From NCBI GenBank assembly GCA_035361075.1, contig DAOSBX010000033.1, positions 1 to 32,700 of the forward strand: a stretch of DNA of 32,700 nt. The letters run 5' to 3'. A model generated the notes under the pieces. It saw only the letters and a program-made list of their open reading frames with translations. It was not told where the DNA came from and searched no databases. Below are positions 26,092-32,700 of this stretch, in pieces. The position numbers and the translations under genes were made by a program. This DNA is from Candidatus Hydrogenedens sp. (GTDB lineage: Bacteria > Hydrogenedentota > Hydrogenedentia > Hydrogenedentales > Hydrogenedentaceae). Numbering within the stretch: position 1 is the stretch's first letter; the number at the start of each line of letters is the position of its first letter.

Positions 26092-27543
26092 TTATTTTAT
26101 ATCCGTTATTTCAGAAGGTAATTCACTTAAAATAGACTGTATCTCTGATTGAAAACTTTGCTCTATTTTTTCCTGAATTAGATAATTAGAAATTTCATTA
26201 TTAATTTTAGTTAAAGTATTCATAAGGTCAAAGTCTGGGTATTTCCCAGAGAAATTTTTTGCACTATCTAACAACTGACCTTTTAACTCTTGAATTCTAT
26301 TGTTTACATATCGAATACCCCGACCTTTTTGTTGATTTTCAAGAGGAAATTCATCCGTAACTTCATCGTATGTAGCCAATGCCTGTCTTAGTAGAACAAT
26401 CGCTTCAGCAATATGCCCTGATAACGCTTCTTGTTCTGCTGTATTTTGCAATTTATCAGCACGTTCCAGAGCCTCCTTTGTCATAGCCAAACGAGCATCT
26501 CGTTCTTTTATATCACGTTCTGTATCCAGTCTTAAACGCTCTGCTTCAGGGTGGAGTGGGTCTGCCGTTACAGCATTCTTAAACCAATCTAAAGCCTCCT
26601 CTAACTTCTTCGCCTCTCTTGATTTGTTCCCCTTATCCACATAATAATCAGCAATTTTACGAGCAATTTCTCTTCGATTTGGATTAAGTTGAATAGCCAT
26701 TTGATACTGTTCTACTGCAAGTTCGCTAAGTCCCGTTTGCATAAGTGTGTCACCCAATTGTATATACATATCTTCGGTGAATGGCACAAGTGCACTCAGT
26801 TTTTGGATGCCTAATTTAATTTCTTCGGGATTCCCTCGTTTCGCATAAAACAAACCTCCCTGTAATGCATATTCCCTTAATGCCGATTCACCTACATTGC
26901 CAATAGTTTGATTAGGAATAAGGACGGTATACCAGACATCAGCCACCGCATTTAATGAGATACTGACACATTCAGGTAAAGTAGTAGATGCAGTGCCACG
27001 AAAACCTACATTAGATTTATACTCCTGTTCAAATATGGTATCTCTTGAACTTATTTGCCTCGAGAGTTGTGAAAAATATACTGAGGGATTAACTCGTTGA
27101 CGTGGATTTGTCCGTAGCGAAACCTTTTCAATCATCTTTTCAACATCAGCATTATAAAGTGTTTGAATTGTCAGGTCAGCATTTTGCAGTGGAGATGTTG
27201 CCTGTGCAGTTAATTTTCCAAGAATACCCAAACGATAAGCATAATACGGATCTATCTTTTTAGGCTTTACTGCTATTAATAAGTTTATTTCTGTCTCTAT
27301 AGCCCGAACAATATCAGTTCGAGCTGTCGGAACAAGTGAATAAAGAACATCATCAGGTATACCTGCTCCATTTTTTAAGTCTTCCTCTAACTTTTTCAAG
27401 GAGGTGTTAAGCTCTTTATCTAAAAGATGGATAGCATTACTAATGATAGATATTTGCGCCGTAGGTCCCCAACAATAACCCGAAACCGAATAAAAAATAA
27501 ACGTTAATAGTATGCAATAAAAGAAAAATTTTATTCGAAACAT
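26092..27543 (-). CDS. Exported TPR protein with degenerate phospholipase-C-like N-terminus
   Basis: 483 residues. A signal peptide ends near SGYC (about 23). The mature protein starts WGPTAQ..., followed by a helix and a GAGIPD segment. That order resembles zinc-dependent phospholipase-C-like proteins (WGxxTH..., GAxxPD), but the His after the Thr is replaced by Ala-Gln, so the zinc site looks lost. The middle region (about 70-230) includes NAVADVWYT, typical of that family's exported relatives. From about 245 there are TPR-like repeats (QLGDTLMQTGLSELAVEQYQMAIQLNP), then a long charged helical tail. Function unknown. It is the last of a three-gene set and lies 10 bases after the zinc-ribbon TPR gene. 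Confidence 0.7.
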   Translation of the reverse strand: MFRIKFFFYCILLTFIFYSVSGYCWGPTAQISIISNAIHLLDKELNTSLKKLEEDLKNGAGIPDDVLYSLVPTARTDIVRAIETEINLLIAVKPKKIDPYYAYRLGILGKLTAQATSPLQNADLTIQTLYNADVEKMIEKVSLRTNPRQRVNPSVYFSQLSRQISSRDTIFEQEYKSNVGFRGTASTTLPECVSISLNAVADVWYTVLIPNQTIGNVGESALREYALQGGLFYAKRGNPEEIKLGIQKLSALVPFTEDMYIQLGDTLMQTGLSELAVEQYQMAIQLNPNRREIARKIADYYVDKGNKSREAKKLEEALDWFKNAVTADPLHPEAERLRLDTERDIKERDARLAMTKEALERADKLQNTAEQEALSGHIAEAIVLLRQALATYDEVTDEFPLENQQKGRGIRYVNNRIQELKGQLLDSAKNFSGKYPDFDLMNTLTKINNEISNYLIQEKIEQSFQSEIQSILSELPSEITDIK

Positions 27544-27553
27544 ATCGCTATCC

Positions 27554-29095
27554 TTATTGAGTATTTGTAATCTGTTGTTGAGTATTCTGGGTTGATAACA
27601 ACGTTTGCTCTATTTGTTCCATTAACACTTCAATCTCCGCTGTAGAGTAAGATGGAACAACCTTCTTAACAATCTGAACATATTTTTTTAAAAGGTTCAG
27701 TCCTTCGGAAAGCACATTTCGGCGAATATAAAGAAGGCCATTTTCAAGATAAGCAGGTGCATACTCAGGGTCTTTTTGTATCGCACTACTAAAACATTGT
27801 TGTGCTGTTGACATGTCATTGTTGGCTAATGCAATACGTCCTTCTATTAAATAACTCCTCGGGGATTGTTGACCTTTATTTTTTATGGCTTGTATTAATT
27901 CCGTGGCTTTGGTTAGATTATCCTGTTTGAAATAAATCATCGCCAAGTCTAAAGTCGCCTCATACGAGTAATTACCTTCCATATTTTTAATCTTTTCCAA
28001 TTCTATTATCGCTTCTGTGGTTAGCCCTGAATTCAACAAAGTTAATGCATATAAATAATTGAGCATAGCAGGAGATTGTTCTTTTGTTTTTACAGTCTGT
28101 AATAATTGAAGAGCACGATTCGAATCCCCAGACTTAAGTAGCTGACAGGCAAATAAAGCCTTATCAGCGTCGCTGAGCCCTTGCGTAGTGGTTTCTACAA
28201 TAGACATATATTTCTGCTTACCGTTCTCATCTTTTCTCATATCTGCTAAGAGATATAACAAAGTCGCATTCTGGGAGTCTGCAGATACCGTATTAGCAAA
28301 GGTCAATGCCAAATCATAATTCCCGTATGACATAAGAAGGGCGATAATTCCTTCTTTCTTCATATTTGTGCTGGAGGCTAAAGCGATTATCTGTTCAGAA
28401 TCCATATTATTGAGAGCTTTAGGATTAGCAAGTAGTGAAAGCAATTTTAAATCATTTCGTTCGGGATATAAATCAACTAACTTTGTAAGATACTTTAATT
28501 GTGATTCCTTGCTTTTTTTATTGTGTGCAGAATACAGGGCTAACCATACCGCATCCGTATTCTTTTTATCCTTCTCAAAAGTCTTTTCAAATTCAGCCAT
28601 CGCCTCATCGTATTGCTTATTTTTCAAATACATCTTACCTAAAACAAAATGGGCTCTTGTATTGTTCGGATTTTTTGCAATGTGTTTTTGTAGCGAATCT
28701 ATCGCACCTAACAAGTTTGTTCGACTTAAATTTATGGCACTTGAGACGGGGTCATAGGTAATAAAAATGATACCTGCCCCTATAACAATAATTAATAAAA
28801 CAAAAACAAGTCCCACAATTAAATATTTTTTCAACTGTTCCGACACTATCCTTCTCTTAATCTTTGGTGTCTCCTGAACAATTTTTGTACCAGTAAGCAA
28901 GTTTGTTCCACAATAGATACAAATAATATCTGTTTTATTCACAGGGGATTTGCAATTGGGACAATATAACTGCTGAGATTGAGACTCTGTTTGTAATGGT
29001 GCGGATATGGTTGTTGCTTGTAATGGAGCACCACAATGAGGACACTGTTCTATATCATCTTTAACAGGTTTATTGCAATACGGACAATGTTTCAT
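27554..29095 (-). CDS. Membrane protein with two zinc ribbons and TPR repeats
   Basis: 513 residues. Two CxxC...CxxC ribbons are at the N-terminus (C4, C7, C18, C21 and C45, C48, C59, C62). A single transmembrane helix spans about 91-112. From about 120 onward a long TPR array follows (AHFVLGKMYLKNKQYDEAMAEFEK is one repeat), reaching near residue 490. By the usual inside-positive rule the ribbons lie in the cytoplasm (KRRIVSEQLKK before the helix) and the TPRs outside. It is likely an envelope scaffold or secretion-linked adaptor; a specific function cannot be read. It shares the three-gene set with a 66-residue zinc-ribbon protein upstream and an exported TPR protein downstream. Confidence 0.8.
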   Translation of the reverse strand: MKHCPYCNKPVKDDIEQCPHCGAPLQATTISAPLQTESQSQQLYCPNCKSPVNKTDIICIYCGTNLLTGTKIVQETPKIKRRIVSEQLKKYLIVGLVFVLLIIVIGAGIIFITYDPVSSAINLSRTNLLGAIDSLQKHIAKNPNNTRAHFVLGKMYLKNKQYDEAMAEFEKTFEKDKKNTDAVWLALYSAHNKKSKESQLKYLTKLVDLYPERNDLKLLSLLANPKALNNMDSEQIIALASSTNMKKEGIIALLMSYGNYDLALTFANTVSADSQNATLLYLLADMRKDENGKQKYMSIVETTTQGLSDADKALFACQLLKSGDSNRALQLLQTVKTKEQSPAMLNYLYALTLLNSGLTTEAIIELEKIKNMEGNYSYEATLDLAMIYFKQDNLTKATELIQAIKNKGQQSPRSYLIEGRIALANNDMSTAQQCFSSAIQKDPEYAPAYLENGLLYIRRNVLSEGLNLLKKYVQIVKKVVPSYSTAEIEVLMEQIEQTLLSTQNTQQQITNTQ

Positions 29096-29114
29096 GTCTT
29101 ATCCTTTTATTTAT

Positions 29115-29315
29115 TCAATGTTCTTGTTTATCTTCTTCATTAATCATAGCAACATAATCTAACTCTATTTTATTTTTACAATGACTACAAAACGTTCTTC
29201 CGACAGGATTTCTATGTCCACATATTTTACATTTTGGGAAAAATAAAGAAGGCACTGTAATAAGGGTCACAGTCAACGTTATTCCTACCATAATAAATAA
29301 ATATACTAAACGCAT
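29115..29315 (-). CDS. Small membrane protein with zinc ribbon
   Basis: 66 residues. A hydrophobic helix (about 3-25) precedes one zinc ribbon with C29, C32, C43 and C46, then an acidic tail. Small single-helix zinc-ribbon proteins like this are usually unnamed. It lies 20 bases before the larger zinc-ribbon/TPR gene, so both probably act together. AAGGA is 12 bases before the ATG and lies in a perfect dyad (29319-29338), so translation may be controlled. The codons are real-gene-like and no other frame is better. Confidence 0.6.
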   Translation of the reverse strand: MRLVYLFIMVGITLTVTLITVPSLFFPKCKICGHRNPVGRTFCSHCKNKIELDYVAMINEEDKQEH

Positions 29316-29318
29316 AAT

Positions 29319-29338
29319 AAATGTAAGTCCTTACATTT
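29319..29338. promoter_or_regulatory. Perfect 20-bp dyad over the ribosome site of the 66-residue gene
   Basis: AAATGTAAG and CTTACATTT are exact inverted copies separated by two bases. On the minus strand the AAGGA ribosome site (29332-29328) sits at the top of this dyad, just before the ATG at 29315. It could be a DNA operator or an RNA hairpin that limits translation. Confidence 0.45.
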
Positions 29339-29364
29339 TTCCTTCTAAAATAGTTTACATAATT

Positions 29365-29370
29365 ATTATA
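29365..29370 (-). promoter_or_regulatory. Possible -10 box for the zinc-ribbon/TPR gene set
   Basis: A TATAAT on the minus strand lies about 50 bases before the 66-residue gene. I see no good -35 box, and the region is very AT-rich. Confidence 0.25.
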
Positions 29371-29399
29371 TCTATATATCAATAAAAAATAACATAAAA

Positions 29400-30179
29400 T
29401 TATGGAATTATTTCCTCAACAGAATTGACAACCCTCGTAGGACGGTATGGATATTTTTCTATATCTTCCAATTTGGTAACACCAGTTAAAACAAGAATTG
29501 TTTCAACACCAGTTTGTACACCTGCAACAATATCGGTGTCCATTCGGTCTCCAATAATAACAGTATTTTCAGAATGAACCCCAAGGTAATTCATTGCACT
29601 TCTCATCATAAATGGATTAGGTTTACCGATATAAAAAGGACTTCTCCCTGTTGCTTTTTCGATAAGTGCCGCCATCGCTCCACATGCAGGGACTATGCCT
29701 GTTTCTGTCGGTCCTAATGGGTCAGGATTGGTAGCAATAAATTTTGCCCCTTTACGTATTAACCTGACCGCAAGTGTTATTTGGTCAAAATTATAGTTTG
29801 ATGTCTCACCTAAAATAACATAGTCAGGATTATACTCAGTGATAATATATCCTGCCTGATGCACAGCGGTAGTCAAACCACTTTCTCCGAGAACGAATGC
29901 CGTTCCGTTAGGTTTTTGCATCCTTAAAAACATACCTACAGCCACTGCCGATGTATATATATTTTCAGCCGATATTTCAAGATTGAGAATGTTCAAACGA
30001 TGGGATAAATCCATCGGAGTAAATTTAGGATTATTAGTAAGGACTAAAAATTTACTTCCTGCTTCATTTAACCGTTGTATGAAGTTGTTAGCACCAGGAA
30101 TTACAGAATTCCCTTTAACCAAAACACCATCCATATCAATCAAGTAATTTTTTACAATTTTAGTAGAAGAATCACTCAT
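29400..30179 (-). CDS. HAD-family (NagD-like) phosphatase
   Basis: 259 residues, the size of NagD/AraL HAD-IIA hydrolases. Motif I is DMDGVL with D15 and D17; motif II is LTNNP; the motif III lysine lies in IGKPNP; motif IV is GDRMDTDI. The C2-type cap occupies the middle. These enzymes dephosphorylate small phosphorylated metabolites such as sugar or nucleotide phosphates; the exact substrate is not readable. GGAG is 8 bases before the ATG. It lies 84 bases before the zinc-ribbon gene and probably belongs to a separate or loosely linked transcript. No signal peptide, so cytosolic. Confidence 0.9.
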   Translation of the reverse strand: MSDSSTKIVKNYLIDMDGVLVKGNSVIPGANNFIQRLNEAGSKFLVLTNNPKFTPMDLSHRLNILNLEISAENIYTSAVAVGMFLRMQKPNGTAFVLGESGLTTAVHQAGYIITEYNPDYVILGETSNYNFDQITLAVRLIRKGAKFIATNPDPLGPTETGIVPACGAMAALIEKATGRSPFYIGKPNPFMMRSAMNYLGVHSENTVIIGDRMDTDIVAGVQTGVETILVLTGVTKLEDIEKYPYRPTRVVNSVEEIIP

Positions 30180-30217
30180 TTAATTACTCCAAAAAAATAT
30201 TCTGTATATAAATTATT

Positions 30218-30226
30218 TGTTATAAT
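30218..30226 (+). promoter_or_regulatory. Extended -10 promoter element for the 30297 gene
   Basis: TG-T-TATAAT, identical to the elements before leuC and bactofilin. Transcription would start near 30233, leaving a leader of about 64 bases. It lies in the divergent gap between the NagD-like gene and this gene. Confidence 0.45.
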
Positions 30227-30296
30227 CAGTAATTGTTAGTGCATATATTAACAAACTTATATATAGTTACTAAAAATATCATAGGAGTTTGTCTAT

Positions 30297-30746
30297 ATGA
30301 ATTATAAAAGAAATATAACAATTGTATTCATGTTATTAGCGGTCATTATTTCGTTGTCTATACTTTCTTGTCGAACACTTGCTGGACAACCCGAAATTAA
30401 AAAAGTTGAAGTTATACCCAATGAAATTTATCCAGGTGACACCGCAGTTATACAGGTAGTTGTCAAAGATAAACACCATATCGTCCAGAAAGTCGAAGGG
30501 ATTGTTAAAGAAGACCCAAGAATAAAACTACGATTGAGAGATGATGGTATAGAACCCGACAAAAAAGCTAACGATGGAATATGGATATTAAAAGTAGATG
30601 TTCCGAACGAAGTAATGCCTGGCGAGTTTATGCTTGAAATAACTGCGTATCGTAAAGATGGACTTCCTATAAAAGTCCGACATAAAGAAGAAAAGATTGT
30701 AACCTTAAAGAAGGAAATACCGATTGTTATAAAGAGTAAGAATTAA
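30297..30746 (+). CDS. Predicted lipoprotein with beta-sandwich (Ig-like) domain
   Basis: 149 residues. The hydrophobic leader ends ILSC with C25 as a plausible lipidation site. The rest is mostly strands: a repeated V-V-KD pattern followed by LRDDGIEPDKKANDGIW, which resembles the DDGxxGDxxAxDGxY loop of choice-of-anchor/Ig-like envelope domains. A final strand (KPI..VTLKK) closes it. Likely faces the periplasm. Only two bases separate its stop from the sulfatase-like gene, so the two form an operon and may work together. No named family is recognised with certainty. Confidence 0.65.
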   Translation: MNYKRNITIVFMLLAVIISLSILSCRTLAGQPEIKKVEVIPNEIYPGDTAVIQVVVKDKHHIVQKVEGIVKEDPRIKLRLRDDGIEPDKKANDGIWILKVDVPNEVMPGEFMLEITAYRKDGLPIKVRHKEEKIVTLKKEIPIVIKSKN

Positions 30747-30748
30747 TA

Positions 30749-32041
30749 ATGTCCCTAATCCTTCAATCATTTTTATCCATCCTTTTAATTTTAGTTTTAA
30801 ATGAGTCTGGTATCCCTAAAAAAAATATACTATTTCTGACGATAGATACACTTCGTGCTGACCATTTAGGTTGTTATGGTTACAATCTACCTACTTCTAA
30901 TAACATTGATGCCCTTGCAAAGAAAGGATTGATATTTGATAATTGTATTGCTGAAGTCCCTCTGACATGTCCATCTTTCTCGTCAATGTTGACCTCACAA
31001 TATCCCCGTTATCTTGGTGTAACCCGAAACGGATTAGGTATATCAGATGATAATAAGACTGTTCAGGAAATCTTAAAAGAACATGGATATTTTACATTCT
31101 GCGTTCAAAGTAACTGGACACTAAAATCCAGACTAAGTAACTTAAATCAAGGTTTTGATATATATGATGATGATTTTCATAATAAAAGATGGGGAATTTT
31201 TTCCTCTGAACGAATCGCAGATGAAGTGACCAGAAGGGCAATACAAATATTAAATAATTGCCCCCAAGATAAACCATTTTTTGCCTGGGTACATTATAGT
31301 GACCCTCATGCTCCATACCATTTCAGAAAAGAATATAATCCAGGTAGTAAATTACAGAATGATGAGACGAAAATTGGAAAAGTTATTAAATCTTATGATT
31401 CTGAAATAAGATTTACAGATGAACATATCGGTAAATTATTAATGCATCTTCCAAAAAATACCTCCATAATATTTGTCGCTGACCACGGCGAAAGTTTATA
31501 TGAACACAACTATTTAGGACATGGTAGAAAACTTTATCAAAATGAAATTAGAATCCCTTTTTTCATCGTCGATGACGAAGTCATACCTGGTAGAACATCA
31601 ATTCCCGTAAGAGGTATTGATGTTGGACCCACAATATTAGGAATAGCAAAAATAGAAAAACCCAAATATATGTTAGGAAAAGATATATTGAACGAAGAAA
31701 TTCCAGTAAATAGAGTTCGAGTAATAGAGACCTATGGAGGTGCTGTCCCTAAAATTCCCATCCTTCGGTTTTTTATGAAAAACTCAAAACCTATTATGCA
31801 ATCTGTTATCGATAATAACTGGAAACTTATTGTCAGTGGTATACAAAAAGAACTTTACAATTTGAAAGATGACCCTAAAGAATTAAATAACCTTGTATTA
31901 AAAGAACCTGAAATAGTTATAAACGTGCAAAAAGTAATAAAAGAATGGTCAAGAAAAATACCAAAAACAAACCCTAAAACTTCAAATAAAATGTCTGATG
32001 AAGATATGGAGGTTCTCCGTTCTATGGGTTATTTAGAATAG
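30749..32041 (+). CDS. Exported sulfatase-family hydrolase with Thr in place of the FGly Cys
   Basis: 430 residues of the sulfatase/alkaline-phosphatase superfamily. A hydrophobic leader (about 1-18) suggests export. Metal ligands include D33 (TIDTLRAD) and D245/H246 (VADHGES); HGRKLYQNEIRIPF and the C-terminal LYNLKDDPKELNNL are typical sulfatase segments. The nucleophile motif reads PLTCPSF: aligned on CxPSR, T73 replaces the Cys that becomes formylglycine and F77 replaces the Arg, while C74 is one position off. Thr nucleophiles occur in phosphotransferase/phosphodiesterase relatives such as LtaS and EptA. Hence it may be a phosphoester hydrolase or transferase rather than a sulfatase. It starts 2 bases after the lipoprotein gene without a clear ribosome site. 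Confidence 0.88.
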   Translation: MSLILQSFLSILLILVLNESGIPKKNILFLTIDTLRADHLGCYGYNLPTSNNIDALAKKGLIFDNCIAEVPLTCPSFSSMLTSQYPRYLGVTRNGLGISDDNKTVQEILKEHGYFTFCVQSNWTLKSRLSNLNQGFDIYDDDFHNKRWGIFSSERIADEVTRRAIQILNNCPQDKPFFAWVHYSDPHAPYHFRKEYNPGSKLQNDETKIGKVIKSYDSEIRFTDEHIGKLLMHLPKNTSIIFVADHGESLYEHNYLGHGRKLYQNEIRIPFFIVDDEVIPGRTSIPVRGIDVGPTILGIAKIEKPKYMLGKDILNEEIPVNRVRVIETYGGAVPKIPILRFFMKNSKPIMQSVIDNNWKLIVSGIQKELYNLKDDPKELNNLVLKEPEIVINVQKVIKEWSRKIPKTNPKTSNKMSDEDMEVLRSMGYLE

Positions 32042-32056
32042 CATTGTAGGTTGAAA

Positions 32057-32700
32057 TTAATTTCCTCTCCAGCCTGTATCAGGTGTGCAACACTCAGACC
32101 AATTACTGTATTCTCCATTTCTTACTTCACGAACACACACCCAATAATAATACACAATGGGGAGTACTTTCTTTCCTGAACACGAAAAGGTAGACTCTAC
32201 TTTTGCAGGTTCTGCTGTATAATCAAAAAAATAGGGGAAATGCGTTACCCCAATGATTTCCGCAGTAAAACAATTATTTACAAGGCTTCTTAAAACTACA
32301 AACTCGTATTCCTTATACAACATCTCATAAGTCCAACTTATGAACACATAATCAGAATAAAAACCATCAGTAGCAACTAATCTGTTTGGAGGTGAAGGTG
32401 TCTCGAGTTTCGCCTCTCCTTCCTTTTCCCCTTCAAAAACACTACCCCCTTCCGTTTCTTCTCCCTCTTCTCCTTCACCCTCTAATATTCCTTCGAGTAT
32501 ACCTTCAGTTGTCCCTTCTTGCGGTGCTTCACCATCACCTGCACCTTCAATTATACCCTCAGAAATGCCTTCATTCCCCCCTTCAATAGGTAGTTCCCCC
32601 TCAGTCATGCCTTCCTCGACCCCTTCCGAACTACCCTCCAATAAACCCTCAGTCATGCCTTCCTCGACCCCTTCCGAACTACCCTCCAATAAACCCTCAG
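32057..32700 (-). CDS. Glu-Gly repeat protein with FnIII-like domain (5' end cut by window)
   Basis: The visible part is the C-terminal 210 or more residues; the frame runs off the window edge. The last in-window TTG (32689) is inside the repeat and is not the start. About 95 residues are Glu/Gly-rich repeats (EGSSEGVEEGMTEG and variants), then PSPPNRLVATDGFYSD leads into a fibronectin-III-like domain with YYYWVCVREVRNGEYSNWSEC. It ends GWRGN with no sorting motif or membrane helix visible. Probably a secreted or surface protein. Similar E-G repeat linkers are common in some PVC- and Hydrogenedentes-like genomes (from memory). It is convergent with the sulfatase-like gene (15-base gap). Confidence 0.75.
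   Translation of the reverse strand, partial: EGLLEGSSEGVEEGMTEGLLEGSSEGVEEGMTEGELPIEGGNEGISEGIIEGAGDGEAPQEGTTEGILEGILEGEGEEGEETEGGSVFEGEKEGEAKLETPSPPNRLVATDGFYSDYVFISWTYEMLYKEYEFVVLRSLVNNCFTAEIIGVTHFPYFFDYTAEPAKVESTFSCSGKKVLPIVYYYWVCVREVRNGEYSNWSECCTPDTGWRGN
32598..32700. repeat. 48-bp tandem repeat encoding a 16-residue Glu-Gly unit
   Basis: About 2.15 perfect copies of a 48-bp unit are visible (for example 32600-32647 and 32648-32695), continuing past the window end. On the minus strand each unit encodes LLEGSSEGVEEGMTEG. The perfect match at DNA level implies recent duplication. Confidence 0.9.

Noticed and set aside
28115..28140. tRNA T-arm-like sequence GATTCGAATCCCC
   Set aside because: It lies inside the zinc-ribbon/TPR gene, where it encodes part of a TPR, and no acceptor or anticodon arms surround it.
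28368..28757. 129-codon plus-strand open frame inside the TPR gene
   Set aside because: It is antisense to regular TPR repeats and shows no protein features of its own.
32053..32064. 12-bp palindrome GAAATTAATTTC between convergent genes
   Set aside because: It has no loop and no T run, and short AT palindromes are frequent by chance here.
1..32700. Mobile element, CRISPR array, toxin-antitoxin or defence island
   Set aside because: I saw no transposase, integrase, repeat-spacer pattern or known defence domain anywhere in the window; genes look like core or envelope functions.

Overview
The window is one gene-dense piece of an AT-rich bacterial chromosome. By eye it is about one-third G+C, with mostly ATG starts, some GTG/TTG starts, and clear GGAGG/AAGGA ribosome binding sites. 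It has no phage, transposon, CRISPR, rRNA or tRNA signature. Lipoproteins, an MCE/Mla-type lipid transport operon, a PqiC-type lipoprotein, a bactofilin and exported TPR proteins point to a Gram-negative with an outer membrane. Two GH38 alpha-mannosidases, a sulfatase-like enzyme and a protein with long Glu-Gly tandem repeats in front of a fibronectin-III-like domain recall uncultured PVC/Lentisphaerae- or Hydrogenedentes-like lineages. That placement is an inference from style, not a phylogenetic result.

Layout. (1) 1-7307, plus strand: leuC-leuD (leucine synthesis), a cysteine-free FmdB-like protein, two small lipoproteins, a YfgM-like membrane TPR protein, and a 934-residue GH38 protein whose catalytic nucleophile Asp is replaced by Phe. 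(2) 7318-10911, minus strand: an operon reading lipA, a free-standing lipoyl-domain protein, homoserine dehydrogenase and threonine synthase. (3) 11045-13702, plus: bactofilin, a YugP-type membrane zinc peptidase, and an exported FlgT/CsgG-like protein. (4) 13717-14310, minus: an exported glutathione peroxidase. (5) 14468-18795, plus: a second GH38 with the Asp nucleophile present, an overlapping small protein, and an exported FG-GAP repeat protein. (6) 18847-24387, plus: ligA touching an operon for STAS-MlaE, MlaF, MlaD and a PqiC-like lipoprotein. (7) 24436-25770, plus: a metal permease with a fused HMA domain. (8) A 321-base gap with no recognisable gene. (9) 26092-30179, minus: a NagD-like phosphatase, then a three-gene set combining zinc ribbons, membrane anchors and TPRs. 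(10) 30297-32041, plus: a lipoprotein and a Thr-type sulfatase-family enzyme. (11) 32057 to the end, minus: the 3' part of the Glu-Gly repeat/FnIII surface protein, cut by the window edge.

Regulatory signals. Several transcription units begin just downstream of an extended -10 element (TGnTATAAT or a close variant): leuC, lipA, bactofilin (duplicated in tandem), the second GH38, ligA and the 30297 lipoprotein. The bactofilin and lipA promoters form a divergent pair. A perfect dyad overlaps the ribosome binding site of the 66-residue membrane zinc-ribbon gene.

The most noteworthy points are the GH38 protein with a missing nucleophile, the lipA/lipoyl-protein/threonine operon, the zinc-ribbon/TPR envelope cluster whose exported member has a degenerate phospholipase-C-like start, and the Thr-for-Cys sulfatase-like enzyme. 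I do not see a clearly new defence or mobile system here.
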